From contig NZ_KE136481.1 in the NCBI RefSeq assembly GCF_000407185.1, positions 1,526,136 to 1,590,135 on the forward strand: a stretch of DNA of 64,000 nucleotides, given 5' to 3'. Origin of the DNA: Enterococcus malodoratus ATCC 43197. GTDB lineage: Bacteria; Bacillota; Bacilli; Lactobacillales; Enterococcaceae. Below, piece after piece: positions 55,701 to 64,000 of the stretch (the stretch's first letter is position 1; each line of letters begins with the position of its first letter). The notes under the pieces were generated by a model. It ran no database searches, had not been told where the DNA came from, and saw only the letters and a list, made by a program, of their open reading frames with translations. Both the position numbers and the translations under genes were made by a program.

Positions 55701-58337
55701 ACCATCGCTACCTATATAGGTGTAATTATCTTGTTTATCATCCGTTTTTGAATATGAAGTAATCGTAATTTTTGTTTTAGCCAATTGGTTTTTCAGATCT
55801 TCTTTTGACAGCGATTTAAATCCTTCAAGGTAATCTGTCGATAATTTCATCGAGTAATTGAATTTATCGGAATCTCCCAAGGTGACAGATGGCTTTTCTG
55901 CATTCGTGCCTACTGTTACATTTAAGGCAGTGACGCCATATGCAAGCCAATCAATCCAATAATTACTTGGCGTTTGCTTATTTGAACTTAGCCAAGTGTC
56001 GGGATTCTTATTCTTAACAGCATTAAAGCTTGTATATTGTTTAGGAGTAGATGGGTCGGGACGTAAATAGTCTTTCGATTCGCCACCGTTAAAAGCCGTA
56101 ATTGCATAAGCCACAACTAGATTTGTTACTCCCTCTTTATCCGAATTACCAATAAATTTTGGAGTTGGCTTTAGTGGTTGTATATGCGGCGAGGCTCCCC
56201 AACGATTGATCTCTCCATTATATTTTTTGAACTGAACATATACCGTTTCTGGTAATGTCACACGGAAAGCCGCAACTCGATTATCCCCATTTGCGCCAGC
56301 TGGATCACCTTTATATTTCCAAATAAAATCATCTTGCGTCGCCTTATGCAAAAACTCGTCAGTAATTTTTTGTTGAGGATCTTTCGGTACGCCATACTCA
56401 TAAACTCCTTTAGCCTCACCGGTTACCTTGCCATCAGCATCTTTTGTGTAAAAATTGTGTGTAGTATCCCTTTCGTTCAGTGAATAACTTTCATTATTAT
56501 AGGCTCCCCATAAAACAGTATCTTTAAGGACTCCATCACTAACTTCCATTCCTTCTTTATAGTTTTCAGGAGCGTACAAAAAACCGACACGAGCAAGCTG
56601 TGAACTACTTGAATAGGCTAGAACATTCCTACCATACTCATCGGTATTTTTATCCCAAGTCATGGTGTTACTATCATCTTTAGTAAGCTGCAATGCTCCA
56701 TCAATTATCCCTGGTGTATTGGAGGTCCAAGAGGTAGTAACAGTCGGCTGCTTTTCTACTACAACTGGATCGTCAAAGAAGTCCTTCGCAGTTATCTGTG
56801 ATAAAGTCAACGACCGGGTAGTAGTAGCTCGTAAATTTTCAGGATTTAACTCGCCACCGATATTGTATGGGTCCAAATCATTAAACACGTAGGTAATCTG
56901 TGCAAAAATTGCTGATTGATTTATTAATACATTGGCAGGATCAGTTGGTACCCATGTCGATTTTTTTAACCAATCATCATTAGATGTCGTGAAATTTACT
57001 GGAGAACCTACGGGATCATTCCCCAAATCATCAGACGCATATTGTATTGTAACGTTTCCTGATTTTGAGTCGCTTGGAACATATCCTTTATATCTTTCAG
57101 CATTACTTTTAGGATCCATAGGTATTTCTTGTGTTTTTTGATTTTCGAAAGCATAGGTTCCTGTGTGATCCACTTCCATATTATTGATTTTAAATCCTAA
57201 CGAGCCTCCTCCTAATGAAGACTGCGGTCCAAAGTATACTCGATAAGAGTACTTAACATTTTTAGGCCCGATTTTATCATCTTTTGTCCATGAATCTGTA
57301 TTGGTAAAGTTTGATGCGGAGACTCCAGATAAACTAGCACTGCTCTTTTGTGAAACTGCGATTGGCTCTAAGTCATTTGCAAGACCGTAGATTGTAGAAT
57401 CGGCAGCTAGATTGTCTGCTTTAGCCGCCAGAACGATTCCGACTGAAAAGCTAAAATCATTAGGCAAGACGCCAACCTTTAGTTTCACATCTCTGGTCAC
57501 AGCGGTCCCTGTTGAAGTAGTCGTTGTGTAATCCGTTCCACGTATTGTACTTATAGACCCAGAAACCTTTTCTCCATCGGATTTAGCAAAGGTCACCGTT
57601 CCTTTGGAATTACTATAGGTACTATTTCTAAAAGTTCCTGTTGGTTGATAATTTTTACTTCCCACACGAATGTCATCTTGAAAAATAGGAACCGCATATA
57701 AAGTAGGCAGATTGGTAATTTGTTCTGTCCCTCCATCTATTCGCGCAATAGAGATTTTCACTTGATAGTCCAGAGTATCATTTGTACGAATTATTGCATT
57801 TGATGCATCATTATCATGGCCCGCTTCATTATCTTCGTTAAAAGGAGTCGTTCCTGTTTGACGATTTGCTTCGTCGAGAGTCAATGTATATCTTACATTC
57901 GCTGGATTTTCTTTTGTAGGAGCGACCAGTGCGTGGCCATCCCAGAAAAAATCCATATTTGAGACATGTAACCCCCCGGTGGTCTGTTGATCTCCAATCG
58001 CAACTTTAGCCGCGGCAGATTTATTCAGTTTGAATGCATTTGCTTCATTCTTTTCGGTCATTACGTCCGAGTCGGCCGGTGTTTCTGATTCCTTCTCAGA
58101 AGAAGAGGATGTTGGCTGTACTGCATCTGGTACCGTGCTATCAGTAGTTGTTTTTGCGGGGGATTCATTTTTGTTCAAATCTACTTGGTTTTTTAAGGAT
58201 GAATCCGTTCGTTTAGCCGTCGTATTCGTTTCTGCGTAAACTGTCCTTGAAAGTGAAAGCGAAGTTGATAATACACCATTCATTATCATGGTCACTATCG
58301 CTAACTTGCTTAACATATTAACTATTTTCCTATTCAT
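52763..58337 (-). pseudogene. giant CnaB/SpaA-repeat wall-anchored protein, split by a frameshift
   Basis: The gene starts at 58337 (GGAGGAG box) with a signal peptide (LSRTVYAETN), a Ser/Thr/Glu-rich stretch and a long adhesin-type region. This frame stops at 55338. The other frame, open from 55546 down to 52763, continues the same protein from about 55415: TTTAGGTGT is where the frames switch, one base in excess. The second half has a SpaA-like domain (GNVELSKVDAKTKAPLDGAEF), an EF-hand-like loop (DFNQDGVVNEAD), five CnaB-type B repeats, a PPKTSKPPKGPK spacer and a YPKTGS sorting signal with helix and basic tail. Full length would be about 1857 aa. Whether it is broken or a sequencing error is open. 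Confidence 0.82.
52950..54335 (-). repeat. five CnaB-type B repeats (about 90 aa each)
   Basis: Units begin near 54335, 54050, 53780, 53500 and 53235, a period of roughly 270-290 bases. Each has a start like VEGTKTWKD, a middle RPxxIxVxLxADGK, an aromatic WKYxFxxL and an end with YTVxE and a final TNTY. The lysine, asparagine and glutamate needed for an isopeptide bond appear to be kept. The repeats differ clearly at DNA level, so slippage is not recent. Confidence 0.85.
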
Positions 58338-58519
58338 ACTTTCTCCTCCAATTTGTTAGATACGGACAACTAACTTCTAGATAAAATTGCTTGATTAAAG
58401 CAAAAAATCATGTAATAACCATAAGCATTTTGATATATTCAAATGCATTCATTCACAAAACAGCCAATAGGAAATCACATAATAATAGCTGTAAAGGGCT
58501 TTCTTCCCAAATTAGAATA

Positions 58520-58548
58520 ATAATAATCTATTTATATAGTATCCACAA
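58520..58548 (-). promoter_or_regulatory. candidate sigma-A promoter of the giant surface gene
   Basis: TTGTGG (58543-58548) and TATTAT (58520-58525) are separated by 17 bases on the minus strand. The -35 has two mismatches. Confidence 0.4.
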
Positions 58549-58772
58549 ATTGTTTGTTTTATAATTACTGATATTTTTTTTATCCAACCATTTCATTAAC
58601 ACATTGTCTGAGATCAACACCATAACAACACGTTGATTCTCATGTTGTATTTAGGTCAACAGCTATTAAATACTCAATAGAATTCAACTATTCTCGAGAC
58701 AACTTACCCTTTCTTATCCCCGTATGTTCACTATTTTTATATTCTAAGCAGCACTGATCCCTCCTGTTAGAT

Positions 58773-58811
58773 TAAAAAAATAGTCCAACCATCAATTAAG
58801 ATGATTGGACT
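58773..58811 (-). terminator. intrinsic terminator of the HTH membrane-protein gene
   Basis: AGTCCAACCATC and GATGATTGGACT pair with one mismatch around a six-base loop, then a T-run follows on the minus strand. Confidence 0.85.
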
Positions 58812-58867
58812 TCAAATTTCAGTTAGTCTATTAAACTGTCTCTAAATCTCCCAAAGTTCGCTTCACT

Positions 58868-59593
58868 TTACTCATTAACTTCCTTCCATACACGTTCGGT
58901 CGCTTGATAGGCTTTAGTGAACTCCACAGAGTGCTTCGCTAACAACTGCTTAGTTAAATTTCCATCTTCGCCATCCAAGTTAGTATATTCGGCACTATTC
59001 AAATCCTTTCGGTTCATTCGAATCATTCCAAAGTCTTCTTTGTTTTCCAATCCTTTTATCAACGGATCACTCTCATTGACTGATACCATAACCTGATCTC
59101 CATCAATGCTGATCCAAAATGGGCCATTTTTATAAGTAGCCACTGAAATGTTTCCGTTTGGTAAAAACATCGGATACTTGAGGTCGTGTGCTTGGAAAAT
59201 ATACCCATCTCTTTCCAAATAGTTATTGCTCGACGTATGGGTCCAGTCTTTCAATTTTGCATTGTGAGGAAAAACTATTGTAAACCAATAGATATTGTAC
59301 AGTAGGAAAAACACAAGTAATCCTAGTCCAATAGTCTTAACCCATTTATACCGTTTCAACTTCTTTCGTTCTGTAACAATCGTCTCCATAATTATAGGCT
59401 CCTCCTTTAGCAGCTGATCCAAAGAAAGCTCATATAGTTCGCTGAGATAAATCAATTTCTCGATATCTGGAAATGTTCTTCCCGTTTCCCAACTAGAAAT
59501 CGTTCCACGAGAAACGTGTAATTTTTCAGCCACTGCTTCTTGGGTCAACTGTCGCTGTGTTCGATGTTGTTTTAATTTTGAACCGATATCCAT
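58868..59593 (-). CDS. XRE-type HTH regulator with a membrane-anchored outer domain
   Basis: The 241-aa protein has an N-terminal HTH_3 domain (IGSKLKQHRTQRQLTQEAVAEKLHVSRGTISSWETGRTFPD, residues 3-60), a linker, one membrane helix (TIGLGLLVFFLLYNIYWFTIVF, about 86-107) and a C-terminal outer domain of about 130 aa. It could sense a surface signal and alter transcription directly. It lies upstream of the giant surface gene on the same strand, so control of that gene is possible but not shown. The AAAGGAGG box gives the start. Confidence 0.85.
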   Translation of the reverse strand: MDIGSKLKQHRTQRQLTQEAVAEKLHVSRGTISSWETGRTFPDIEKLIYLSELYELSLDQLLKEEPIIMETIVTERKKLKRYKWVKTIGLGLLVFFLLYNIYWFTIVFPHNAKLKDWTHTSSNNYLERDGYIFQAHDLKYPMFLPNGNISVATYKNGPFWISIDGDQVMVSVNESDPLIKGLENKEDFGMIRMNRKDLNSAEYTNLDGEDGNLTKQLLAKHSVEFTKAYQATERVWKEVNE

Positions 59594-59704
59594 AATGTCC
59601 TCCTTTAACTTAAGCCTAATAAAAAAGGGCTAAAAAACCTAGCTACATATTGTAGCATCCCGCCAATTCAACAAATATACACACTTTTTCAGTCGATATT
59701 AACT

Positions 59705-59735
59705 AAAAAAGAATTGGCGATATCACCAATTCTTT
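59705..59735 (-). terminator. intrinsic terminator of the DUF1456 gene
   Basis: AAGAATTGG and CCAATTCTT form a 9-bp stem, with GATATC in the loop, followed by a T-run on the minus strand; it lies about 140 bases past the stop. Confidence 0.8.
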
Positions 59736-59874
59736 TATCTATTCATTCAAATATAAAATTAATCAGCAAAGAAGAATAAAAGATTTTTTAAATAAAGGAT
59801 CGCTTTGCCTGTTTCACCTGAGATTCATTTCTTCGCTTTATTGAGCCACATCCTATAAACAATTGAAATAATTA

Positions 59875-60393
59875 TTATCGATTATCCTTATTCTCTTCAT
59901 TTCGATAGCACAATCCTAGTCCCTTTAAAAAGTTGCGCATGTATTTATCGCCACAAGGTTTAAAATTGCGATGACCTTCTTTTCTCAAAATTGCTCCAAG
60001 TTCCCCTTTTGAAGGATAGACTCCTGCTTCGGCAAAAATGGCCAACATATCTTCACTTGTCAGGAATAGGGCAATCTTCAATTTTTTAATGAGAATGTTA
60101 TTAATATTTTTGATCTCTTTACTCTTGAGCGGTGTTTCCTCAGGTGTTTTATTGTTTTTGGGGCCGCGTTTAAGAATGATAAAACCATTTAGAAATGAGT
60201 CGAAGACTTGATTGTTGATGGCTTTTAAATAAACATTATCTTCCTCTTGTTCCGTATCTTTCACCCTTGTTAACATCTCTCGTACTTCCTCTTTGGTCAC
60301 TGTGATACCGCCTAAATCAAACGCTTTAACCAGATCGGTATCCTTAATATCTATCGCATATCTCAAACGCAGTAATCTATCATTATTATTCAT
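59875..60393 (-). CDS. DUF1456 (YehS-like) protein
   Basis: The 172-aa protein has two related halves: DRLLRLRYAIDIKDTDLVKAFDLGGITVTKEEVREML and ILIKKLKIALFLTSEDMLAIFAEAGVYPSKGELGAIL, the duplicated domain of the DUF1456 family, followed by FKPCGDKYMRNFLKGL, also conserved. The function is unknown. A GGAG box precedes the ATG. It appears as a single-gene unit. Confidence 0.88.
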   Translation of the reverse strand: MNNNDRLLRLRYAIDIKDTDLVKAFDLGGITVTKEEVREMLTRVKDTEQEEDNVYLKAINNQVFDSFLNGFIILKRGPKNNKTPEETPLKSKEIKNINNILIKKLKIALFLTSEDMLAIFAEAGVYPSKGELGAILRKEGHRNFKPCGDKYMRNFLKGLGLCYRNEENKDNR

Positions 60394-60769
60394 CTACTAT
60401 CTCCATTATCTTTTTTCTAATTGAATCGTTCTCTGGAAACAAACCAGCTAAAAATCTTGTCTACCTATACTACCATCTTTTGAAGTGTAATGGACATCTC
60501 ACAAGAAGGTCACTGTTTTATTTTTAACTGAATAGCCATGTATTGTTAGTTTATTAAAGTCAATAATAAATAAAGCCACTGAATCATAATTCGCGAAAAT
60601 CTTTTTCTATCAACTCACCTTCACTTTAAGCTTCTCCAAACAGAAAATACACTAAATGTACTACCAAAATTAATCCGACCACAACTCGATCTTATTTTAG
60701 AAAAATAAAAACCGCGAAGCAACCATCTATCTAGGATTGATGGTTACTTACACAGTTTATATTGTATTC
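60394..60769. other. intergenic region between the DUF1456 and hypothetical genes
   Basis: The 376-base gap is AT-rich and holds the terminator of the next minus-strand gene (60716-60749). No other gene or site was recognised. Confidence 0.4.
60716..60749 (-). terminator. terminator of the hypothetical gene upstream
   Basis: AAGCAACCATC and GATGGTTACTT pair with one mismatch around an 11-base loop; a T-rich run comes ten bases later, so it may be imperfect. Confidence 0.65.
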
Positions 60770-61162
60770 TCATTTCTTTTCCTGAATTTCTATTTCTGGT
60801 TCATAGTGGGCAATTATCTCAATAATATTGTCTTCAGTCCATGCGACAAAATGCTTGAAGTCGAAATCCTCATAATAACCAAAAGTTTGATCCTTAATGT
60901 AGTCAATGAACTTTGAATCCGTTAGTTTGAAAAATGCAACATCTATTAAACTAACTTCTGCAAATTTTTCGAGCCATTGATGATTTCTTTTTTGAAGTCC
61001 AGATTCATCTGAACATAACATGGCGTAGACAAAACCTGCAAAAAGAATTTTCACCATAAATTGTTTGCTCTCTAATACTATCAGGGTTCCCTTCTCATCC
61101 TGTTGTACTTTTTTTACCCAGTAACTACCTTCTGGTAAATTATATCCTGTTAATTCCTCCAT
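60770..61162 (-). CDS. hypothetical acidic protein
   Basis: I do not recognise this 130-aa protein. It is acidic and aromatic-rich, with DQTFGYYEDFDFKHFVAWTED and a C-terminal charged tail. No signal peptide or transmembrane segment is evident except a moderately hydrophobic patch (VKILFAGFVYAMLC). An AAAGGAG box precedes the ATG. It stands alone near rlmH. Confidence 0.7.
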   Translation of the reverse strand: MEELTGYNLPEGSYWVKKVQQDEKGTLIVLESKQFMVKILFAGFVYAMLCSDESGLQKRNHQWLEKFAEVSLIDVAFFKLTDSKFIDYIKDQTFGYYEDFDFKHFVAWTEDNIIEIIAHYEPEIEIQEKK

Positions 61163-61273
61163 TATTTTGCTCCTTTATTTATACCTTAGTAAGATATCCC
61201 CTTATCAACTAACGCAACACAATCGGTTTGTGTTTCATTCAGCCCTAAAATAATAAATCGCAAAAAAATCTCC

Positions 61274-61753
61274 CTATTTATGATACGGCTCATTTTGATT
61301 GATCCTGAAAGCTCGATAAATCTGTTCTACTAAAATCAAGCGCATCAATTGGTGTGGGTAGGTCATCTTGCCAAATGAGATCTGAGTATTACTCCGTTTT
61401 AAAACCTCGTCGCTCAGACCGAGTGATCCACCGATGACAAATACGAATTGACTCTTGCCGCTAGTTTGCAGCTGATCCAGTGTGGCCGCAAAATCTTCAC
61501 TGCTGGGATTTTTTCCATTAATAGCTAAGGCGAAGACATATTCCTGTTCTTTGATCTTAGCAAGAATACGTTCCCCTTCTTTTTCTTTTACCTGAATCAT
61601 CTCGGCATCACTGAGTTTTTCAGGCGCCTTTTCATCGGGTACTTCAACTAATGTGATCTTGCAATATTTTGATAATCGCTTCGTATATTCGCTGATTCCT
61701 TGAACCAGATATTTCTCTTTCAATTTTCCCACAGAAATAATTTTGATGTTCAT
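61274..61753 (-). CDS. rlmH: 23S rRNA (pseudouridine1915-N3)-methyltransferase
   Basis: The 159-aa SPOUT-class protein begins [20 protein letters not shown] and has [14 protein letters not shown] (SAM-binding knot), [25 protein letters not shown], and the C-terminal NEPYHK, all standard for RlmH. It methylates pseudouridine 1915 of 23S rRNA. Length is exactly normal. An AGG box precedes the ATG. Next to it lie a DnaA-box cluster and htrA on the opposite strand. Confidence 0.97.
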   Translation of the reverse strand: MNIKIISVGKLKEKYLVQGISEYTKRLSKYCKITLVEVPDEKAPEKLSDAEMIQVKEKEGERILAKIKEQEYVFALAINGKNPSSEDFAATLDQLQTSGKSQFVFVIGGSLGLSDEVLKRSNTQISFGKMTYPHQLMRLILVEQIYRAFRINQNEPYHK

Positions 61754-61808
61754 CCTTATACCCCTTTTTTATTTAAAGAAATTAACTTTTTCGAGAAGAA
61801 ATTACTCA

Positions 61809-61837
61809 TTTTTCAAATCGAATATCATTCTACTAAA
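61809..61837 (-). repeat. partial relative of the PTS intergenic element upstream of rlmH
   Basis: TTTTTCAAATCGAATATCATTCTACTAAA-like sequence (divided here at 20 bases: TTTTTCAAATCGAATATCAT then TCTACTAAA) resembles the core TTTTCAAGCCGTATATCATCTAACTAAA of the PTS elements, in the same orientation relative to the gene. The paired arm partner was not found. Confidence 0.5.
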
Positions 61838-61874
61838 TTATTTTTATTTGGTCGTATTCAATTAGTTCATAATC

Positions 61875-62111
61875 TTTTCCACTGATTAGGACTACGATAA
61901 ATGGACCCGCTAACCTTTTTCCACTAAGTTATGCACACTAATCACAGGGTTATCCCCAGATTTTGGATTATCCTTTCCCATTTTCGGGGTATTTTTATAT
62001 ACAAACGTATGTTTTCCACCAAGTTATCCACTTTATCCACATTTGTGTGGATAAATCCTTTTGGACAATTAACAAACTTTTTCCTTAGTTTTCCACCATT
62101 GTTGTGGAAAA
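61875..62111. other. cluster of DnaA-box-like sites between rlmH and htrA
   Basis: Perfect TTATCCACA sites occur at 62033-62041 and, reversed, at 62046-62054. One-mismatch sites: TTATCCACT 62024-62032, TTATCCCCA 61950-61958, TTATGCACA 61929-61937 and reversed TTTTCCACA 62103-62111. Weaker TTTTCCAC(T/C) sites lie at 61875, 61917 and 62012. About nine sites within 240 bases is far more than expected by chance. Neither dnaA nor parB is in the window, so whether this is origin-related or a DnaA-titration or regulatory site is unknown. Confidence 0.65.
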
Positions 62112-62179
62112 CAAGTTTTTTTATCATTTATCTACAATTTCCTCCAAAACTTTTTCATAAAAAAGTCAAATCGGTGTAG

Positions 62180-62209
62180 TAGACTTATCTTACAAAATAA
62201 TACTATACT
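62180..62209 (+). promoter_or_regulatory. candidate htrA promoter
   Basis: TAGACT (62180-62185) and TATACT (62204-62209) are separated by 18 bases, about 37 bases before the htrA start. The region next to it holds the DnaA-box cluster. Confidence 0.5.
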
Positions 62210-62246
62210 CAATATAACTTAAATTATAGTAGAGGTGGAGGAAAAT

Positions 62247-63551
62247 ATGGTTAGAAAAAATATTACACCAACACCCAAAAAGTCACCTGGTTTCTTTAGA
62301 CGGTTTGGGATTAGTTTACTAGGCGGTGTGCTTGGTGCTGTTTTAACAATTGGGATTTTTTATGTAGGGAATGGTTCGCTGCTGTCTCCAAATAATCAAA
62401 ATGCCAGCGGTTCGCCTAGTGCCGGCAACACAAAAGTCAGCAACATGAAAGTCGACGTGAATTCTGATGTTACTGATGCTGCCAGCAAAGTTCAAGACGC
62501 AGTTGTTTCTGTCATCAACTTGCAGAAGCAGCAATCACAAAGCGGCTTAGGCGGTTTCTCTGATATCTTCGGTAACGGCAACGAAGACAAGCAATCACAA
62601 TCAGATGAGAACGGACAGCTAGAAGAAGCGTCCGAAGGTTCTGGTGTCATCTACAAACTTGAAGGCAAGACCGCGTATATCGTTACGAATAATCACGTTG
62701 TAGAAAAACAAGATGGACTTGAGGTTCTATTGAAAGATGGTTCAAAAGTCAAAGCGACGTTAGTCGGTACAGATTCTTATACAGACTTAGCGGTTCTAAA
62801 AGTCGAATCGGATAAAGTCGCAGACATCAAACCTGCTACTTTTGGTGATTCCAGTAACTTAAAAGTTGGTGAACCAGCGATTGCCTTAGGTTCTCCTTTG
62901 GGCTCACAATATGCGAACTCTGTAACTTCAGGGATTATTTCTTCCTTGAATCGCCAAGTAGTCAATCAAAATGAAGATGGACAAACGGTCAATATTAATG
63001 CGATTCAAACGGATGCGGCGATCAACCCTGGTAACTCAGGCGGCCCATTAGTAAACATGGCGGGTCAAGTAATCGGGATCAATTCTAGCAAGATCGTTCA
63101 AACAGAATCAAATGTCAGCGTCGAAGGAATTGGTTTTGCCATTCCAAGTAACGATGTTGTAAATGTCATCAACCAACTTGAAAAAGACGGTAAAGTTATT
63201 CGACCTGCGCTAGGTGTTTCGATGGTTAATCTTTCTGATCTATCAACTGAACAGTTGAGTGAAATCGTCAAAGTACCAAGTTCAGTTACACAAGGAGTCG
63301 TAGTAGCAAAAGTTCAAGCGTCAACTCCTGCTGATCAAGCGGGCTTGAAGAAATATGACGTCATCACAAAAATTGATGATACAGATGTTTCGACAGGTGT
63401 AGAACTGCAATCTGAATTGTACAAACACAAAGTTGGCGACACAGTAAAAGTTACCTACTATCGTCAAGACAAGAAAAATACTGTTTCAGTTAAATTGAGC
63501 ATTGATGCGAATTCACTGAAATCAAATTCACAGCAACAAAGTAATCAATAA
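62247..63551 (+). CDS. htrA: HtrA/DegP-type membrane-anchored serine protease
   Basis: The 434-aa protein has a basic start, one membrane helix (LLGGVLGAVLTIGIFYVG, about 26-43), a trypsin-like domain with His150 (NNHVV), Asp180 (TDLAVL) and Ser264 (NPGNSGGPL), and one PDZ domain (about 330-420; GVVVAKVQASTPADQAGLKKYDVI). It degrades or refolds damaged exported proteins outside the membrane. The ATG at 62247 has a GGAGG box; the GTG upstream has none. Adjacent rlmH is divergent, and a strong terminator follows. Confidence 0.96.
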   Translation: MVRKNITPTPKKSPGFFRRFGISLLGGVLGAVLTIGIFYVGNGSLLSPNNQNASGSPSAGNTKVSNMKVDVNSDVTDAASKVQDAVVSVINLQKQQSQSGLGGFSDIFGNGNEDKQSQSDENGQLEEASEGSGVIYKLEGKTAYIVTNNHVVEKQDGLEVLLKDGSKVKATLVGTDSYTDLAVLKVESDKVADIKPATFGDSSNLKVGEPAIALGSPLGSQYANSVTSGIISSLNRQVVNQNEDGQTVNINAIQTDAAINPGNSGGPLVNMAGQVIGINSSKIVQTESNVSVEGIGFAIPSNDVVNVINQLEKDGKVIRPALGVSMVNLSDLSTEQLSEIVKVPSSVTQGVVVAKVQASTPADQAGLKKYDVITKIDDTDVSTGVELQSELYKHKVGDTVKVTYYRQDKKNTVSVKLSIDANSLKSNSQQQSNQ

Positions 63552-63565
63552 AACCGAATACTGAT

Positions 63566-63612
63566 AAAGCCACCGAAATGACTGTTTTTCATCATTTCGG
63601 TGGCTTTTTTTA
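63566..63612 (+). terminator. intrinsic terminator of htrA
   Basis: AAAGCCACCGAAATGA and TCATTTCGGTGGCTTT form a perfect 16-bp stem with a ten-base loop, followed by a run of T. Confidence 0.93.
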
Positions 63613-63613
63613 C

Positions 63614-63642
63614 AAAAAAACCAGAGAAAACATTCTCTCTGG
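63614..63642 (-). terminator. intrinsic terminator of the small membrane-protein gene
   Basis: On the minus strand CCAGAGAGAA pairs with TTTCTCTGG, followed by seven T. Confidence 0.8.
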
Positions 63643-63661
63643 GTGGAATCAATTTTCTTTT

Positions 63662-63847
63662 TTATCCAAGTGTACGTCCTTTGATCAATAAAACAAGTAA
63701 TATACCGACTGTTGCTCCTAGACTCCCGCCCTGAATTAAAGTCAGGATACCAAATTGTGCCCCTGAAGCCGCCCTTTTCAGTTTCGTATTCATAATCAAA
63801 GATAGAGCTAAGCTAATGAGGGATAATACAAGTAAAAGTAAAAGCAA
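63662..63847 (-). CDS. small two-helix membrane protein
   Basis: The 61-aa product has an N-terminal helix (LLLLLVLSLISLALSLI), a basic loop (NTKLKRAASG) and a second helix (GGSLGATVGILLVLLIKG). The GGAAGGAGG box places translation at a TTG at 63847 with seven-base spacing; a frame-compatible TTG further upstream overlaps the box itself. An own terminator supports a real gene. Function unknown; similar small membrane proteins are often regulators or toxins, but nothing here shows that. Confidence 0.6.
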   Translation of the reverse strand: MLLLLLVLSLISLALSLIMNTKLKRAASGAQFGILTLIQGGSLGATVGILLVLLIKGRTLG

Positions 63848-64000
63848 ATTTTTTCCTCCTTCCAACTAAAAGTAATATATGATTGCTTTTAGTTTAGCAT
63901 TCAAAAAAAGGAATAGAATTGGTTAATCCCAAATGGTAGAAAAAACAGCCTAAATGACAGAGACTTGTTCTCTTGTCTTTGTTTTAATGGTTAATAGAAA

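Larger units (their letters stand above)
58338..58867. other. long intergenic region before the giant surface gene
   Basis: The 530-base gap is AT-rich. The right part holds the terminator of the HTH gene (58773-58811). A candidate promoter for the surface gene lies at 58520-58548. The rest shows no gene or RNA that I can support; the leader would be about 180 bases long. Confidence 0.45.

Overview
The window looks like a chromosomal segment of an Enterococcus-type low-GC Firmicute. Supporting signs are strong AGGAGG-type ribosome binding sites, many intrinsic terminators, LPxTG/WxL surface proteins, mannose- and cellobiose-family PTS operons, a SagA/PcsB-like hydrolase and the rlmH and htrA genes. 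Species cannot be fixed from sequence reading alone; an E. avium-group or related enterococcus is a guess. No rRNA, tRNA, IS element, prophage or CRISPR array was seen.

Layout. 1-4.4 kb: the start of a MutS-family gene running off the left edge, an NmrA-type oxidoreductase, a LysR regulator and a two-gene ABC exporter. 4.4-12.1 kb: a complete D-glucosaminate operon (dgaABCDEF) with its sigma-54 activator DgaR and a near-perfect -24/-12 promoter upstream of dgaA. 12.2-13.7 kb: a peptidase E-like protein and TruA. 13.8-21.2 kb: a seven-gene operon joining a PRD regulator, a lactose/cellobiose-type PTS, an M42 aminopeptidase, an M24 Xaa-Pro peptidase and a MalY/PatB C-S lyase. 21.6-23.2 kb: an atypical enolase behind a fluoride riboswitch and terminator. 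23.3-31.4 kb: DinB-like protein, CoA-disulfide-reductase-like flavoprotein, small proteins, an acetyltransferase, a UvrD-type helicase and a lipoprotein carboxylesterase. 31.8-45.2 kb: cell-surface region with a VWA/LPSTG adhesin, an SDR, an MFS transporter, a CHAP-domain hydrolase, a zinc peptidase and a five-gene WxL operon with a lectin-domain protein. 45.6-49.2 kb: GntP permease, glycerate kinase and CdaR-type regulator. 49.4-58.3 kb: two large wall-anchored proteins, each split by a frameshift, and small genes. 58.9-64 kb: regulators, hypothetical genes, rlmH, a cluster of DnaA-box-like sites and htrA.

How the parts work together. The dga set imports and phosphorylates D-glucosaminate, deaminates it and cleaves the product to pyruvate and glyceraldehyde 3-phosphate. 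The second PTS operon probably feeds a sugar- or amino-acid-conjugated peptide to two peptidases and a lyase; the substrate is unknown. The GntP/glycerate kinase/CdaR trio suggests glycerate or sugar-acid use. The WxL operon probably builds a surface complex.

Most interesting observations: a repeated intergenic element lying between EIIB and EIIC in both PTS operons, with compensatory changes in its paired arms and relatives upstream of the flavoprotein and rlmH; the fluoride-switched second enolase; a nine-adenine frameshift in one surface protein and a separate frameshift in its neighbour, both with YPxTG sorting motifs; and the DnaA-box cluster between rlmH and htrA.
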